Shown here: in pieces, positions 1 to 8,009 of the stretch
Layout: every line of letters starts with the position of its first letter
Position numbering within the stretch: position 1 is the stretch's first letter
Source of the DNA: JAXGPL01 sp040766985
GTDB taxonomy: Bacteria; Bacillota; Sulfobacillia; JAUYEG01
DNA: 22,091 nt
Direction: 5' to 3'
Assembly: GCA_040766985.1 (NCBI GenBank)
Contig: JAXGPL010000028.1
Location: 1 to 22,091 of the forward strand
Made by a program: the position numbers and the translations under genes
Notes under the pieces: model-generated
The model's input: the letters and a program-made list of their open reading frames with translations, nothing else
What the model was told of the DNA's origin: nothing
Database searches by the model: none

Positions 1-1110
1 CACGTACATCGTGCGCGCGATATCCAGGCAGTCCTCGTCGATGTCGAACTGCGGGTGATGGTTGGGATAGACGAGGCCTTTCTGCGTGTTCCCTGCCCCG
101 ACGGCGACAAACAGCCCGGGGACCTTTTGCGAGAAGAAGGAGAAATCCTCGCTGCCCATCACCGGCTCGAACGGCATCAGGGCATCGGGTCCCAGGGTGC
201 GCCGCGCCACGTCGAGACCCAACTGGGCGAGCTCGGGGTCGTTGACGGTCGGCGGGCACATGACGATGTATTCCAGTTCCATCGTCGTCCGGTAAGCTTC
301 GGCAGCGGATTGCGCGAAGCGCCGCATTTTCTCCTCGACCTGAGCGGCGAATTCCGGCCGGTAATAGCGGACCGTCCCGTCCAGCCACGCCTCGTCCGCG
401 ACCACGTTAAACCGCGTGCCACCGTGGACCTGCCCAACGGTCAGCACCAATGGATCCTTGGCGTCAAACTCCTTGGTTACGATGCTCTGCAGGCCCAGGG
501 CAGTTGTGCAGGCCGGGGCCAGGGCATCAATGGTCACGTGCGGCATCGCGCCGTGGCCGCCGCGGCCCCGGAACGTCATCTTCCACCTGTCTCCACCTGC
601 CAGGATCGGGCCGGGGCGGACCCCAACGTACCCGACCGGCGCCTGCCCAAAGACGTGCAACCCGAATACGGCATCGACGGCATCCAGGGCCCCTTCAGCA
701 ATCATCGCCTGGGCGCCGGTGGCCAGTTCCTCCGCCGGCTGGAACAGGAACACCACCGTCCCGGCCAGCTCCACCTCGTCGGCAAGGGTGCGTGCTGCGC
801 CGAGCAGGGCGGATGTGTGCGCGTCGTGCCCGCATGCGTGCATGACGCCGGGGTTCTCGGAGGCGAATTCGAGTCCCGTACGTTCGTTTTGCGCCAGCGC
901 GTCCATGTCCGCCCGGAGCGCAATCGTCGGCCCGGGCCTGTTGCCCTTGAGCGTGCCGATCACGCCGGTCTTGGCGACGCGTCTGGTGGCGATGCGCAGC
1001 GAGCCGAGCACTTCCTCGACCCGGGCCGCGGTCCGGACTTCGTGGCCGCTCGGTTCGGCCCAGCGGTGAAACTCCCGTCGCAGGCCGATTACCCAAGATC
1101 TGATATCCAT
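1..1110 (-). CDS. M20 family amidohydrolase (hippurate / N-acyl-amino-acid hydrolase type), C-terminus cut by window edge
   Basis: The minus strand reads open from an ATG at 1110 to the window edge, giving 370 codons without a stop. SD GGGAGG lies 6 nt upstream of the start. Family marks are the N-terminal LRREFHRWAEP, the metal-binding HACGHDAHTS (about residues 91-100, with the M20D-type cysteine C93), FQPAEE (about 123-128) and GSEDFSFF near the C-terminus. M20D enzymes are usually cytoplasmic, bind two metals and cleave N-acyl amino acids; HipO, IAA-amino acid hydrolases and N-acetyl-diaminopimelate deacetylase belong here. The length fits a nearly complete protein, since the family runs about 380-400 residues. 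The substrate cannot be told from the sequence. It is transcribed divergently from the S9 peptidase, so both flanking genes act on peptides or amides. Confidence 0.93.
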   Translation of the reverse strand, partial: MDIRSWVIGLRREFHRWAEPSGHEVRTAARVEEVLGSLRIATRRVAKTGVIGTLKGNRPGPTIALRADMDALAQNERTGLEFASENPGVMHACGHDAHTSALLGAARTLADEVELAGTVVFLFQPAEELATGAQAMIAEGALDAVDAVFGLHVFGQAPVGYVGVRPGPILAGGDRWKMTFRGRGGHGAMPHVTIDALAPACTTALGLQSIVTKEFDAKDPLVLTVGQVHGGTRFNVVADEAWLDGTVRYYRPEFAAQVEEKMRRFAQSAAEAYRTTMELEYIVMCPPTVNDPELAQLGLDVARRTLGPDALMPFEPVMGSEDFSFFSQKVPGLFVAVGAGNTQKGLVYPNHHPQFDIDEDCLDIARTMYV

Positions 1111-1443
1111 TCGGAGCCCTCCCATGTCAAGCAGGTATGAGATGCAGACAACACGCCTGAGCAGGTCAGGAGTAGACACTGTCAGAGCAGCGGATAGTGC
1201 CTACGGCAAGTGCCCTCTGGCAGCGAAAGGAGTTCGCCGGCCATGTCACATGACCTGTCGTCGATCGGGCAAGCGGGGCAGTGGGGGAGCCTTGCGTGAG
1301 GCCCGCTCGAGCACCGGGCACGGCAGCCATGGGCAATCCGCATAGGGAAACCCCTCGCGGACGGCGAAGGCCGATTACCGGTATCATCGTCCTCAGCACC
1401 CGCAAGAGCAACCCTCGAAGGCAAGGAGGCGTTTACTCAAAGG
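1111..1443. other. Divergent intergenic region; one possible short leader ORF
   Basis: These 333 bases separate the divergent M20 and S9 genes. I see no convincing promoter, terminator or RNA motif. The one item of note is a possible 18-residue ORF at 1243-1299 (+), ATG to TGA, with a good SD (AAAGGAG at 1226-1232) 10 nt upstream. It could be a leader peptide or chance. Confidence 0.3.
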
Positions 1444-3484
1444 ATGAGCCAAACCAACAAGCGCAAGATCACCGCAGAGGACCTGTGGGAGCTAGAGTTT
1501 GTGGGCGACCCGCAGGTCTCGCCGGACGGCAAGCGCGTGGCGTTCGTCGTCACAGTCCCCAGCAAGGAGAAGAACGGCTACACTTCCGCCGTCTGGACCG
1601 TCCCTGTGGGGCAGGGCGGCCTGCCGGCGGGTGAGGCCAGGCAGTTCACACTCGGGCGCGGCAAGGACGGGCCATGCCGGGACAACTCCCCGCGGTGGTC
1701 GCCGGATGGTTCAAAGCTGGCGTTTCTGTCGGACCGCGCGGGCAAGCCCGCCATCTGGGTGATGGACATGACCGGCGGCGAGGCCCGCCAGCTGACCAAC
1801 CATGGAGAAGGAGTTGGCGAGCCGGTCTGGTCGCCGGACGGCAGGCACATCGCATTCGTTTCGCGGGTGCCCAAGACGGCCGAGGAGAAGGATGCCGACG
1901 CCAAGCGGCCCAAGGACGTCGTGGTCGTCAAGACCCTGCGCTACAAGTTCAACGGTGTAGGGTTCGTCGACCCACGGCCGCGCCAGATCTGGACTGTCGA
2001 CGTCCAAACCGAAAAGATCACCCAGGTCACCCGCGGCGAGTATAACGTCATGGGCCCGGCGTGGTCGCCGTGCGGCAGGCGGATCGCCTTCGCGTCGGCA
2101 CGTTTCCCGGATTGGGAGCTCCGCGCCGTGTCCGATATCTGGGCCGTTGACGTCGCGAGCGGCGAGATGACGCAATTGACCCGCACCAAGGGGCCGGCGT
2201 CCAACCCGGCGTGGTCGCCCTGCGGCAAGTGGGTGGCGTACTACGGCAACGAGAAGGGCGACATTTCCAGCCTCAACAACGAGGTCATGGTCGCGGCGGC
2301 CGACGGCTCCGGCGAGGTGCGCAGTGTCAGCGGCAAGTGGGATCGCAACGTCCCGGGCGGGCTCGGCAGCGACACACGTATGGACGGCGGCGGGGCCACT
2401 CCGGCGTGGTCGGCGGACGGTGCGCACATCTACTTCGTTACTGCGGACGGCGGCCAGAGCTTCGTGTTCAGGGTCGGCCTGGCGGACGGCAAAGTCGAAC
2501 GCGTAACCGAGCCCGTGGCCTGCGCCAACTCCTACGACCTGCAACCAAAGGCCTGTGACGGCGGCCCGATGATCGCCTTCCACGGCGCCGGGATGCTCGA
2601 GATCGGCGAGATCTACGCGGTGTGCCCCGGCACGGGCAAGCCGCCGGTGCGGCTGACCGGTTTCAACGATGACTTGCTCGGCCGGCTGGAGCTATCGGTC
2701 CCGGAACGTGTCACCTTCCCGGGGACGGGCGGCGTTGAGATCGAGGGCTGGCTGATGAAGCCCCTGGGATTCGAGGAAGGCAAGAAATACCCGGTCGTCC
2801 TCGAGATGCACGGGGGCCCGGCCGCGACCTACGGGAACAGCTTCTTTCACGAGTTCCAGCTGCTCTGCGCGGCGGGCATCGGGGTGCTGTTCACCAACCC
2901 CCAGGGCAGCCAGGGATACGGCGAGCGGTTCTGCAACATCCTCGACGGCGACTGGGGCGGGATCGACTACAGCGATTTCATGTTGGCCTGCGACTATGCC
3001 GTAGCTAATCACCCCTGGGTTGACGCAAACCGCCTCGGACTCGCCGGCGGTTCTTACGGCGGCTTCACGACCAACTGGATCGTCAGCCAGACGACGCGCT
3101 TCGCCGCCGCCGTCACGATGCGGTCGATCAGCAGTAGTACACTAAGATCGCAGGATCGGACATCGGTATCTGAGCAACCGCCAGCGCATGGGCGGGGCGG
3201 ACCTGTGGACGGACGAGGATTTTCTGATGTCGCGGTCGCCCATCCGGTACGCGCGCAACGTGCGCACGCCCATCCTCATCATCCACTCCGAGCAGGACCT
3301 CCGCTGCCCGATGGAGCAGGCCGAGCAGTGGTATACCTCGCTCAAGCGGCTCGGCAACTGCCCGGTGGAGTTCGTCCGCTACGCCGGCGAGAACCACGAG
3401 CTTTCGCGTGCCGGTAAGCCGCTCAACCGGATTGACCGCCTGCAGCGGATCGTCGACTGGTTCGTGCAGTACCTGCGGCCGTAA
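1444..3484 (+). CDS. S9 family peptidase (acylaminoacyl-peptidase / prolyl oligopeptidase type), frameshifted
   Basis: This is a serine peptidase of the alpha/beta-hydrolase fold, expected to cleave short or N-acylated peptides. The N-terminal half (about residues 20-400) carries beta-propeller PD40 repeats such as SPRWSPDGSKLAF and EPVWSPDGRHIAFVS. The catalytic half has the HGGP oxyanion region, the nucleophile in GGSYGGF (Ser about 537), the Asp in HSEQD and the His in GENHE. The start is ATG 1444, with SD AAGGAGG at 1423-1429, a long spacing. The reading frame breaks twice by single-base losses. Frame 1 is good to about 3132 (RSIS), frame 3 continues as YTKIAGSDIG (3138-3166), and frame 2 as YLSNRQRMGG to TAA at 3484. 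Family residues persist across all three frames, so the intact product would be about 680 residues. No signal peptide is seen, which suggests a cytoplasmic enzyme. Confidence 0.93.
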
Positions 3485-3545
3485 GACGAAGACGCAAAGC
3501 AGTGCCGAGCTGTTAGGGCACTCTTAGGTTGGTGTCGTGGGCCGT

Positions 3546-3577
3546 AGAGCACAGGTCGCTCCCCTGACCTGTGCTCT
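3546..3577 (+). terminator. Perfect 12-bp inverted repeat between S9 peptidase and DinB gene
   Basis: AGAGCACAGGTC (3546-3557) and its exact reverse complement (3566-3577) enclose an 8-nt loop, 62 bases past the S9 stop. It sits where a terminator would be expected, but no T-run follows. It could be a U-less terminator, an mRNA 3' stabiliser, or an operator for the DinB gene. Confidence 0.5.
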
Positions 3578-3624
3578 GTGGCTCAGGTCTTCCGACCACA
3601 CGGGAAGGAGTGTTCATCTCAACG

Positions 3625-4092
3625 ATGGCTGATACCGACTGGCGCAACGCGCTCCGGTGGGGCCTTTCGGGGATGAGTTCCCACATCGAGCCGCTGCGAG
3701 CGCTGGCTGGTCTGACGCCGGAGGCTGCGGCCGAGACGCCCGCCGGCGGCCTGCACAGCGCCCACCGCCTGCTGCACCACATCGTCTACTGGCAAGAGCT
3801 GATGCTCGCGCCGGTAACCGGTGAACAGGCCGCATGGCCCAGCGGCCCGGAGGGCTGGGATTCGCAGATGCCTCCCTGGACCGAGTTGGTTGACCGGTTT
3901 GCAGCAGGACTGGCAAAGGCCGATCAACTGGCGGGAGAGGCCGACCTGCGGTCGCGCATCCCGGAGTGGGGCCAGGAGATGACAAAGGGCGGGGCCTTGA
4001 CCGTCCTCATCACGCACAACTCCTACCACATCGCGCAACTAGTTGACGCGCGCCGTGCGACGGGGCACTGGCCGCCACAAAAACCGGGGTAG
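3625..4092 (+). CDS. DinB/YfiT-like metal-binding four-helix protein
   Basis: A 155-residue protein of the DinB/YfiT superfamily, four-helix bundles that usually bind a divalent metal through three histidines. Candidate ligands are His52 (in HHIVYWQ) and His131 and His135 (in THNSYHIAQLV). The C-terminal YHIAQLVDARRATGHWPP is typical of the family. Some members are thiol S-transferases (BstA-like) or isomerases, and many are stress-induced with no known substrate, so I name no reaction. The start chosen is ATG 3625. The SD GGAAGGAG lies 14 nt upstream, which is long, but the in-frame GTG at 3610 overlaps the SD itself. The gene is single and convergent with the XRE regulator. Confidence 0.85.
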   Translation: MADTDWRNALRWGLSGMSSHIEPLRALAGLTPEAAAETPAGGLHSAHRLLHHIVYWQELMLAPVTGEQAAWPSGPEGWDSQMPPWTELVDRFAAGLAKADQLAGEADLRSRIPEWGQEMTKGGALTVLITHNSYHIAQLVDARRATGHWPPQKPG

Positions 4093-4133
4093 CAGTTCCG
4101 CTGGGTCAGGGACTGTCTATCGCGGCCCTCCCT

Positions 4134-4742
4134 TTATTGCCTGGCCATTTTACGGGCGTACTCCAGCAAGCGACCAAGAGCATCGCGGTCAAGCTTGCCT
4201 GCGGTTTCGAGAAGTAGCTGGCCGTCCGGGTCGGCGATCAGCCGTCGCACAGGGGCGCCCAGAACCGCCAGGATGCGTTCAACCTCGGGATCGTCGACGA
4301 GCAGGTGACACGGCGTCACCCCGAGGGCAACCGATAGATGTTCGATGGTTGCGAGCGACGGCCGGGTCGATCCGGCCTCGATCTGCCCGATCAGACCTGT
4401 GGAAACCCCTGCCGCCTCAGCCAGGCCCTCCTGCGTCATGCCGGCGCGCTCACGGGCCGAACGGATCCTCTCCGGCAGGCCTTTGGCTTCAAGGCTGGCC
4501 CCCATCGGTGGCACGAGGGCGTCACGAGGCACGCCGAGTACGCTGGCGATTGCATCGAGGGAGGCGAGGGAAGGCGATTTTTTGCCTTGTTCTATCTCGC
4601 TCAGGAAGGACGTCGATAATCTCGCCTTGCGGGCAAGTTCCGTCAACGTCAGGCCACGGTTGCCACGAATCCGCCGCAACTCACATCCCAGCAGGCGGGC
4701 ACGGAAACTCGGTGACCCCGTTTGGCTGCCCTGCCCCGGCAT
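4134..4742 (-). CDS. Transcriptional regulator with two tandem XRE/Cro helix-turn-helix domains
   Basis: A 202-residue DNA-binding protein. The first HTH_3 domain spans about residues 22-76 (LTLTELARKARLSTSFLSEI, then QGKKSPSL) and the second about 92-147 (MTQEGLAEAAGVSTGLIGQI, then AGSTRPSL). Each shows the XRE pattern of recognition helix, E(Q/A)G turn and P-S-L. A helical C-terminal tail of about 50 residues (LLETAGKLDRDALGRLLEYA) follows and may mediate oligomerisation. Two complete HTH units in one chain are less common than one and suggest it reads both halves of an operator, or works as a pseudo-dimer. The start is ATG 4742, preceded by GGGAGGGTGAGGAG. It lies 70 bp downstream of the membrane-protein gene on the same strand, so they may be cotranscribed. 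The target is unknown. Confidence 0.9.
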   Translation of the reverse strand: MPGQGSQTGSPSFRARLLGCELRRIRGNRGLTLTELARKARLSTSFLSEIEQGKKSPSLASLDAIASVLGVPRDALVPPMGASLEAKGLPERIRSARERAGMTQEGLAEAAGVSTGLIGQIEAGSTRPSLATIEHLSVALGVTPCHLLVDDPEVERILAVLGAPVRRLIADPDGQLLLETAGKLDRDALGRLLEYARKMARQ

Positions 4743-4812
4743 TCTCCTCACCCTCCCGCGACCAGTGTAGCACGCGGCCTGGGCCCAGTTAAACCAGTCC
4801 CGCCAGGCGCGT

Positions 4813-5562
4813 CTACCGGCTCGGCAGTACCCCGACCACGGCACCGTAGATGCACATCGGGACGGTTGCGGGCAGGCCGGCCGCAAATCTGGCAATACCC
4901 TGGGGGTTGTCGATGTACCCAAAGTAGCCCTGCCAGTAAGCCTTGACCGACCGGAGCAGGATCGGCAGGTCGACTCCCGCCCGCCGGCCTGGCGCCTCCA
5001 TCGTTGTGATGCGGTCGAATGCCTCGCGGATTGGATCGAGCTGTACCGCATTCAGGTCTCGGCGGTAATTGAGGGCGTAGGTGCCGCCCGGCCCGGGCGC
5101 CGTGATCATCTCGACCGGCGCGTCAGCGGGGGGCTCGGCCGGTATCCCGCGCCAGTGGTACGTCACCCAGGCCTGCGGGCTCTCCCCGGCTGGTCCTATT
5201 GAGTACGAAACATACCCGTAGCCGGTGCGGGCCGACGAGAGCGGCTGTTGGAGCGGCATCAATTGCGAGGAGATGGCGTTGGCGGGGCCACTGCCGTGGA
5301 CCCGGTAATCCCACGCGTGGGAGACGTATTGCCCCCACAGCGGTTGCGTGTACCAAGCCCAGCCTGCGAGTATCGCCAGGCCGGTGACGATGATCAGCAG
5401 GCCTGCGGCGGGGTTTCCAGGCTGCGCCAGCGGGATGCCGCGCGGGCGGTCCAGGCGTCGCGGCCGAAAGCGGCGCACGCCCGCCCGGAACAAAGTGAAC
5501 AGCAGGACCCAGGGCACCAGCGCCCCGATACCCGCCACGATGGCCAATAACACACCAAGCAC
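4813..5562 (-). CDS. Hypothetical membrane protein with two N-terminal transmembrane helices
   Basis: I do not recognise a family. From a GTG at 5562 (SD GAGGG, 7 nt upstream) the protein is 249 residues; upstream in-frame ATGs at 5604 and 5595 have no SD. A hydrophobic segment occupies about residues 2-23 (VLLAIVAGIGALVPWVLLF). A basic stretch rich in Arg and Pro follows, then a second helix at about 50-70 (GLLIIVTGLAILAGWAWYT). The remaining 175 residues look soluble and rich in aromatics, Pro and Gly, with a hydrophobic patch near the C-terminus (AAGLPATVPMCIYGAVVGVL). It may lie in the same transcript as the double-XRE regulator downstream, so the two could be functionally linked; that is inference only. 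Confidence 0.72.
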   Translation of the reverse strand: MLGVLLAIVAGIGALVPWVLLFTLFRAGVRRFRPRRLDRPRGIPLAQPGNPAAGLLIIVTGLAILAGWAWYTQPLWGQYVSHAWDYRVHGSGPANAISSQLMPLQQPLSSARTGYGYVSYSIGPAGESPQAWVTYHWRGIPAEPPADAPVEMITAPGPGGTYALNYRRDLNAVQLDPIREAFDRITTMEAPGRRAGVDLPILLRSVKAYWQGYFGYIDNPQGIARFAAGLPATVPMCIYGAVVGVLPSR

Positions 5563-5624
5563 TCTGCATCCCTCGCTCTTCCAGCATTTCGCCATCGCTA
5601 CCACAATATCCGCCCTGCCGTTAT

Positions 5625-5636
5625 CGGACCGGTCCG
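5625..5636. repeat. Perfect 12-bp palindrome upstream of the ilv promoter
   Basis: CGGACCGGTCCG is self-complementary over all 12 bases. It lies 20 bp upstream of the -35 box of the ilv promoter and about 60 bp upstream of the divergent membrane-protein start, a reasonable place for an operator. Some such palindromes are expected by chance in GC-rich DNA. Confidence 0.4.
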
Positions 5637-5656
5637 GAGGAATTCGCGATTACCGG

Positions 5657-5686
5657 TTGACATCTTGACCCGCCAGCGCTTATGGT
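5657..5686 (+). promoter_or_regulatory. Sigma-A-type promoter of the ilv operon leader
   Basis: The -35 is a consensus TTGACA (5657-5662). An 18-bp spacer leads to TATGGT (5681-5686), which matches four of six -10 positions. Transcription would start near 5693, so the whole tandem leader would lie on the transcript. No better promoter is seen between here and ilvN. Confidence 0.65.
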
Positions 5687-5821
5687 AAACGCAATACCCG
5701 TAGCGCTGGAGCAGCTTGGCGAGATTTGCCCGCAAGACGACTCAGATGGGGCGGGTGGGTAAGGTAAGGTCGGCCACAACCGCATAGCCCAACGCGGGGC
5801 CCCGGCCCCGGCAACGCAAGA

Positions 5822-5930
5822 GGAAGGGCACCTAGGGTTCCGGCGCCGACAGCGACCCGAGCGGCGCGTCAGGTCCGAGCGGTGCCGGACGCCGATAGTG
5901 GCGCCACACCGTGGGTAGAAAAGACCCCAG
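5822..5930 (+). promoter_or_regulatory. ykkC-family riboswitch aptamer, probably the ppGpp-sensing variant
   Basis: The conserved ykkC-motif blocks appear in order: CTAGGGTTCCG (5832-5842), GGTCCGAG (5872-5879), ACACCG (5906-5911; family ACACGG) and GGGTAGAAAAGACCC (5913-5927). The helices also form: P1 GGCACC/GGTGCC (5827-5832 with 5881-5886), P2 GCGCCG/CGGCGC (5843-5848 with 5862-5867), and a further hairpin 5887-5893/5900-5905 around GATAGT. Established knowledge: subtype 1 of this fold senses guanidine, subtype 2a ppGpp, and subtype 2b PRPP. The ppGpp class is associated with branched-chain amino acid genes, and the genes here are ilv/leu, not guanidine exporters or purine genes. Ligand assignment therefore rests on context. 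An intrinsic terminator follows directly. The ppGpp class is expected to switch genes on when ligand is bound. Confidence 0.82.
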
Positions 5931-5969
5931 CGGCAAGTTCCATTGGTTTGGAGCTTGCCGTTTTTGTTT
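5931..5969 (+). terminator. Intrinsic terminator serving the ykkC-family riboswitch
   Basis: CGGCAAG(T)TCC pairs with GGAGCTTGCCG (5931-5941 with 5950-5960) around a short loop, followed by TTTTTGTTT (5961-5969). It begins directly after the last conserved aptamer block, as expected of an expression platform. It lies upstream of the T-box, so transcripts must pass it before meeting the second terminator. Confidence 0.85.
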
Positions 5970-5989
5970 AGCCTGACTGGACAACCGAG

Positions 5990-6285
5990 TAATGCGAGTC
6001 GCGATGAAGGAGCCAAACCCGGGAAGGTCACGCCAAGAGAGAGCCGGATAAGGTGAGAGCCGGTGCGCGGATGCCCGGGGTGTCAATCCCGAGCCGGCCT
6101 TGTGAGCAGCGCGTAGCGCGCTGTTAGCCAGGCCCGCCACCCGCCCGTTACCGCGGGAGACCCCGATCGCAGCATTCTTGCGGGCGGGGCCACAGAGAGC
6201 TCCGCCGCGAGGCGGGGCCAAAACCGGGGTGGTACCGCGCACCCGTGCCTCCGGAGCAGCCGGAGAGACGGGTGCGTTTTCTTTT
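5990..6285 (+). promoter_or_regulatory. T-box leader (tRNA-sensing), branched-chain amino acid type
   Basis: The hallmark T-box sequence GGGTGGTACCGCG is at 6227-6239, directly before a terminator. Its TGGT (6230-6233) would pair with a tRNA ending ACCA, meaning discriminator A73, as in Ile, Leu and Val tRNAs. Upstream, stem I signatures are visible: GATGAAGGAG (6003-6012), AGAGAGCCGG (about 6037-6048) and the distal-loop-like GGTGAGAGCCGG (6052-6063). The specifier is not certain. GTC (Val) at 6082-6084 has the usual spacing to the following GAGC and is followed by A; ATC (Ile) at 6086-6088 is the alternative. Either suits the operon. Uncharged tRNA would stabilise the antiterminator and let transcription proceed into ilvN. 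The left boundary is approximate. Confidence 0.93.
6238..6285 (+). terminator. Intrinsic terminator of the T-box
   Basis: CGCACCCGT (6238-6246) pairs with ACGGGTGCG (6268-6276). The loop holds an inner hairpin, CTCCGG/CCGGAG (6249-6254 with 6260-6265), and TTTTCTTTT follows. The 5' arm overlaps the end of the T-box sequence, so terminator and antiterminator are mutually exclusive. Confidence 0.93.
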
Positions 6286-6353
6286 GCCCTTACCCGTGCT
6301 GGTACCTGGAGCAAGCGTAGGGGCCGCATATGCCAAGAGAGGGGGGCTGGCCG

Positions 6354-6931
6354 GTGAGGCACACGCTTTCTGTCCTTGTCGAGAACAAACCAGGCGTGCT
6401 TACCCGGATCGCGGGCCTGTTCGGCCGGCGCGCCTACAATCTCGACAGCCTATCGGTGGCTGAGACGGAGCGGTCGGCCTATTCCCGGATGACGATCATT
6501 ACCCGCGGCGACCGGCAGGTGGTCGAGCAGATCGAAAAGCAACTCTACAAGCTGGATTAACGTCCTTAAGGTCAGCAACCTATCAGGCCGTTCCGTCGAA
6601 CGGGAGCATGCCCGATCAGGTCGCCTTGCGGACGCCGGACACGCGCTGCCGTCACCCAGATCGTGGACATCTTCCGTGCGCGGATTATCGATATCGCCCC
6701 CCGCACCTTGGTGGTGGAGGCGACGGGTGACCGCGAGAAGCTTGACGCCATCATCGGGATGCTCCGCCCACACGGAATCAAAGAAATCGCCCCGCTCCGT
6801 CCGGTGGCCATGGCGCGCGGCCAGGGAGTGTTGGCCAATATCGACGATGCCGCAGCCGACCGGCGAGAAGACGACGACGCGGATAGCACGAAGGCAACTA
6901 ACGCACGCACACAACTCGGGAGGGGAAACCA

Positions 6932-6935
<4 letters not shown>
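6354..6935 (+). CDS. ilvN: Acetolactate synthase small (regulatory) subunit IlvN, frameshifted
   Basis: This is the regulatory subunit of acetohydroxyacid synthase. It activates the catalytic subunit IlvB and normally mediates valine feedback. The ACT domain opens with RHTLSVLVENKPGVLTRIAG and continues to VVEQIEKQLYKL. The C-terminal ACT-like domain reads IVDIFRARIIDIAPRTLVVE and runs to GIKEIA. The chosen start is GTG 6354, 7 nt after AGAGGGGGG, because IlvN proteins begin at (M)RHTLSVLVE; ATG 6330 would add eight unrelated residues. A one-base insertion at about 6556 brings a TAA. Reading on in the shifted frame gives INVLKVSNLSGRSVERE, and several more indels occur at 6605-6650 before the frame recovers. 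The stop (6933-6935) overlaps the ilvC start as ATGA. The charged tail beyond GIKEIA is longer than usual. Confidence 0.92.
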
Positions 6936-8008
<1,073 letters not shown>

Positions 8009-8009
8009 C

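Noticed and set aside
55..1140. Long plus-strand open frame over the M20 gene
   Set aside because: It is the antisense shadow of the minus-strand M20 amidohydrolase, which shows the full set of family motifs.
5822..5930. Guanidine-I riboswitch as the first choice
   Set aside because: The fold allows it, but the downstream genes are branched-chain amino acid genes rather than guanidine exporters or carboxylases, so the ppGpp variant is preferred. The ligand is still untested.
6556..6662. Programmed ribosomal frameshift in ilvN
   Set aside because: Several separate indels would be needed and no slippery heptamer with a downstream structure is evident. The same damage occurs in unrelated genes in the window.
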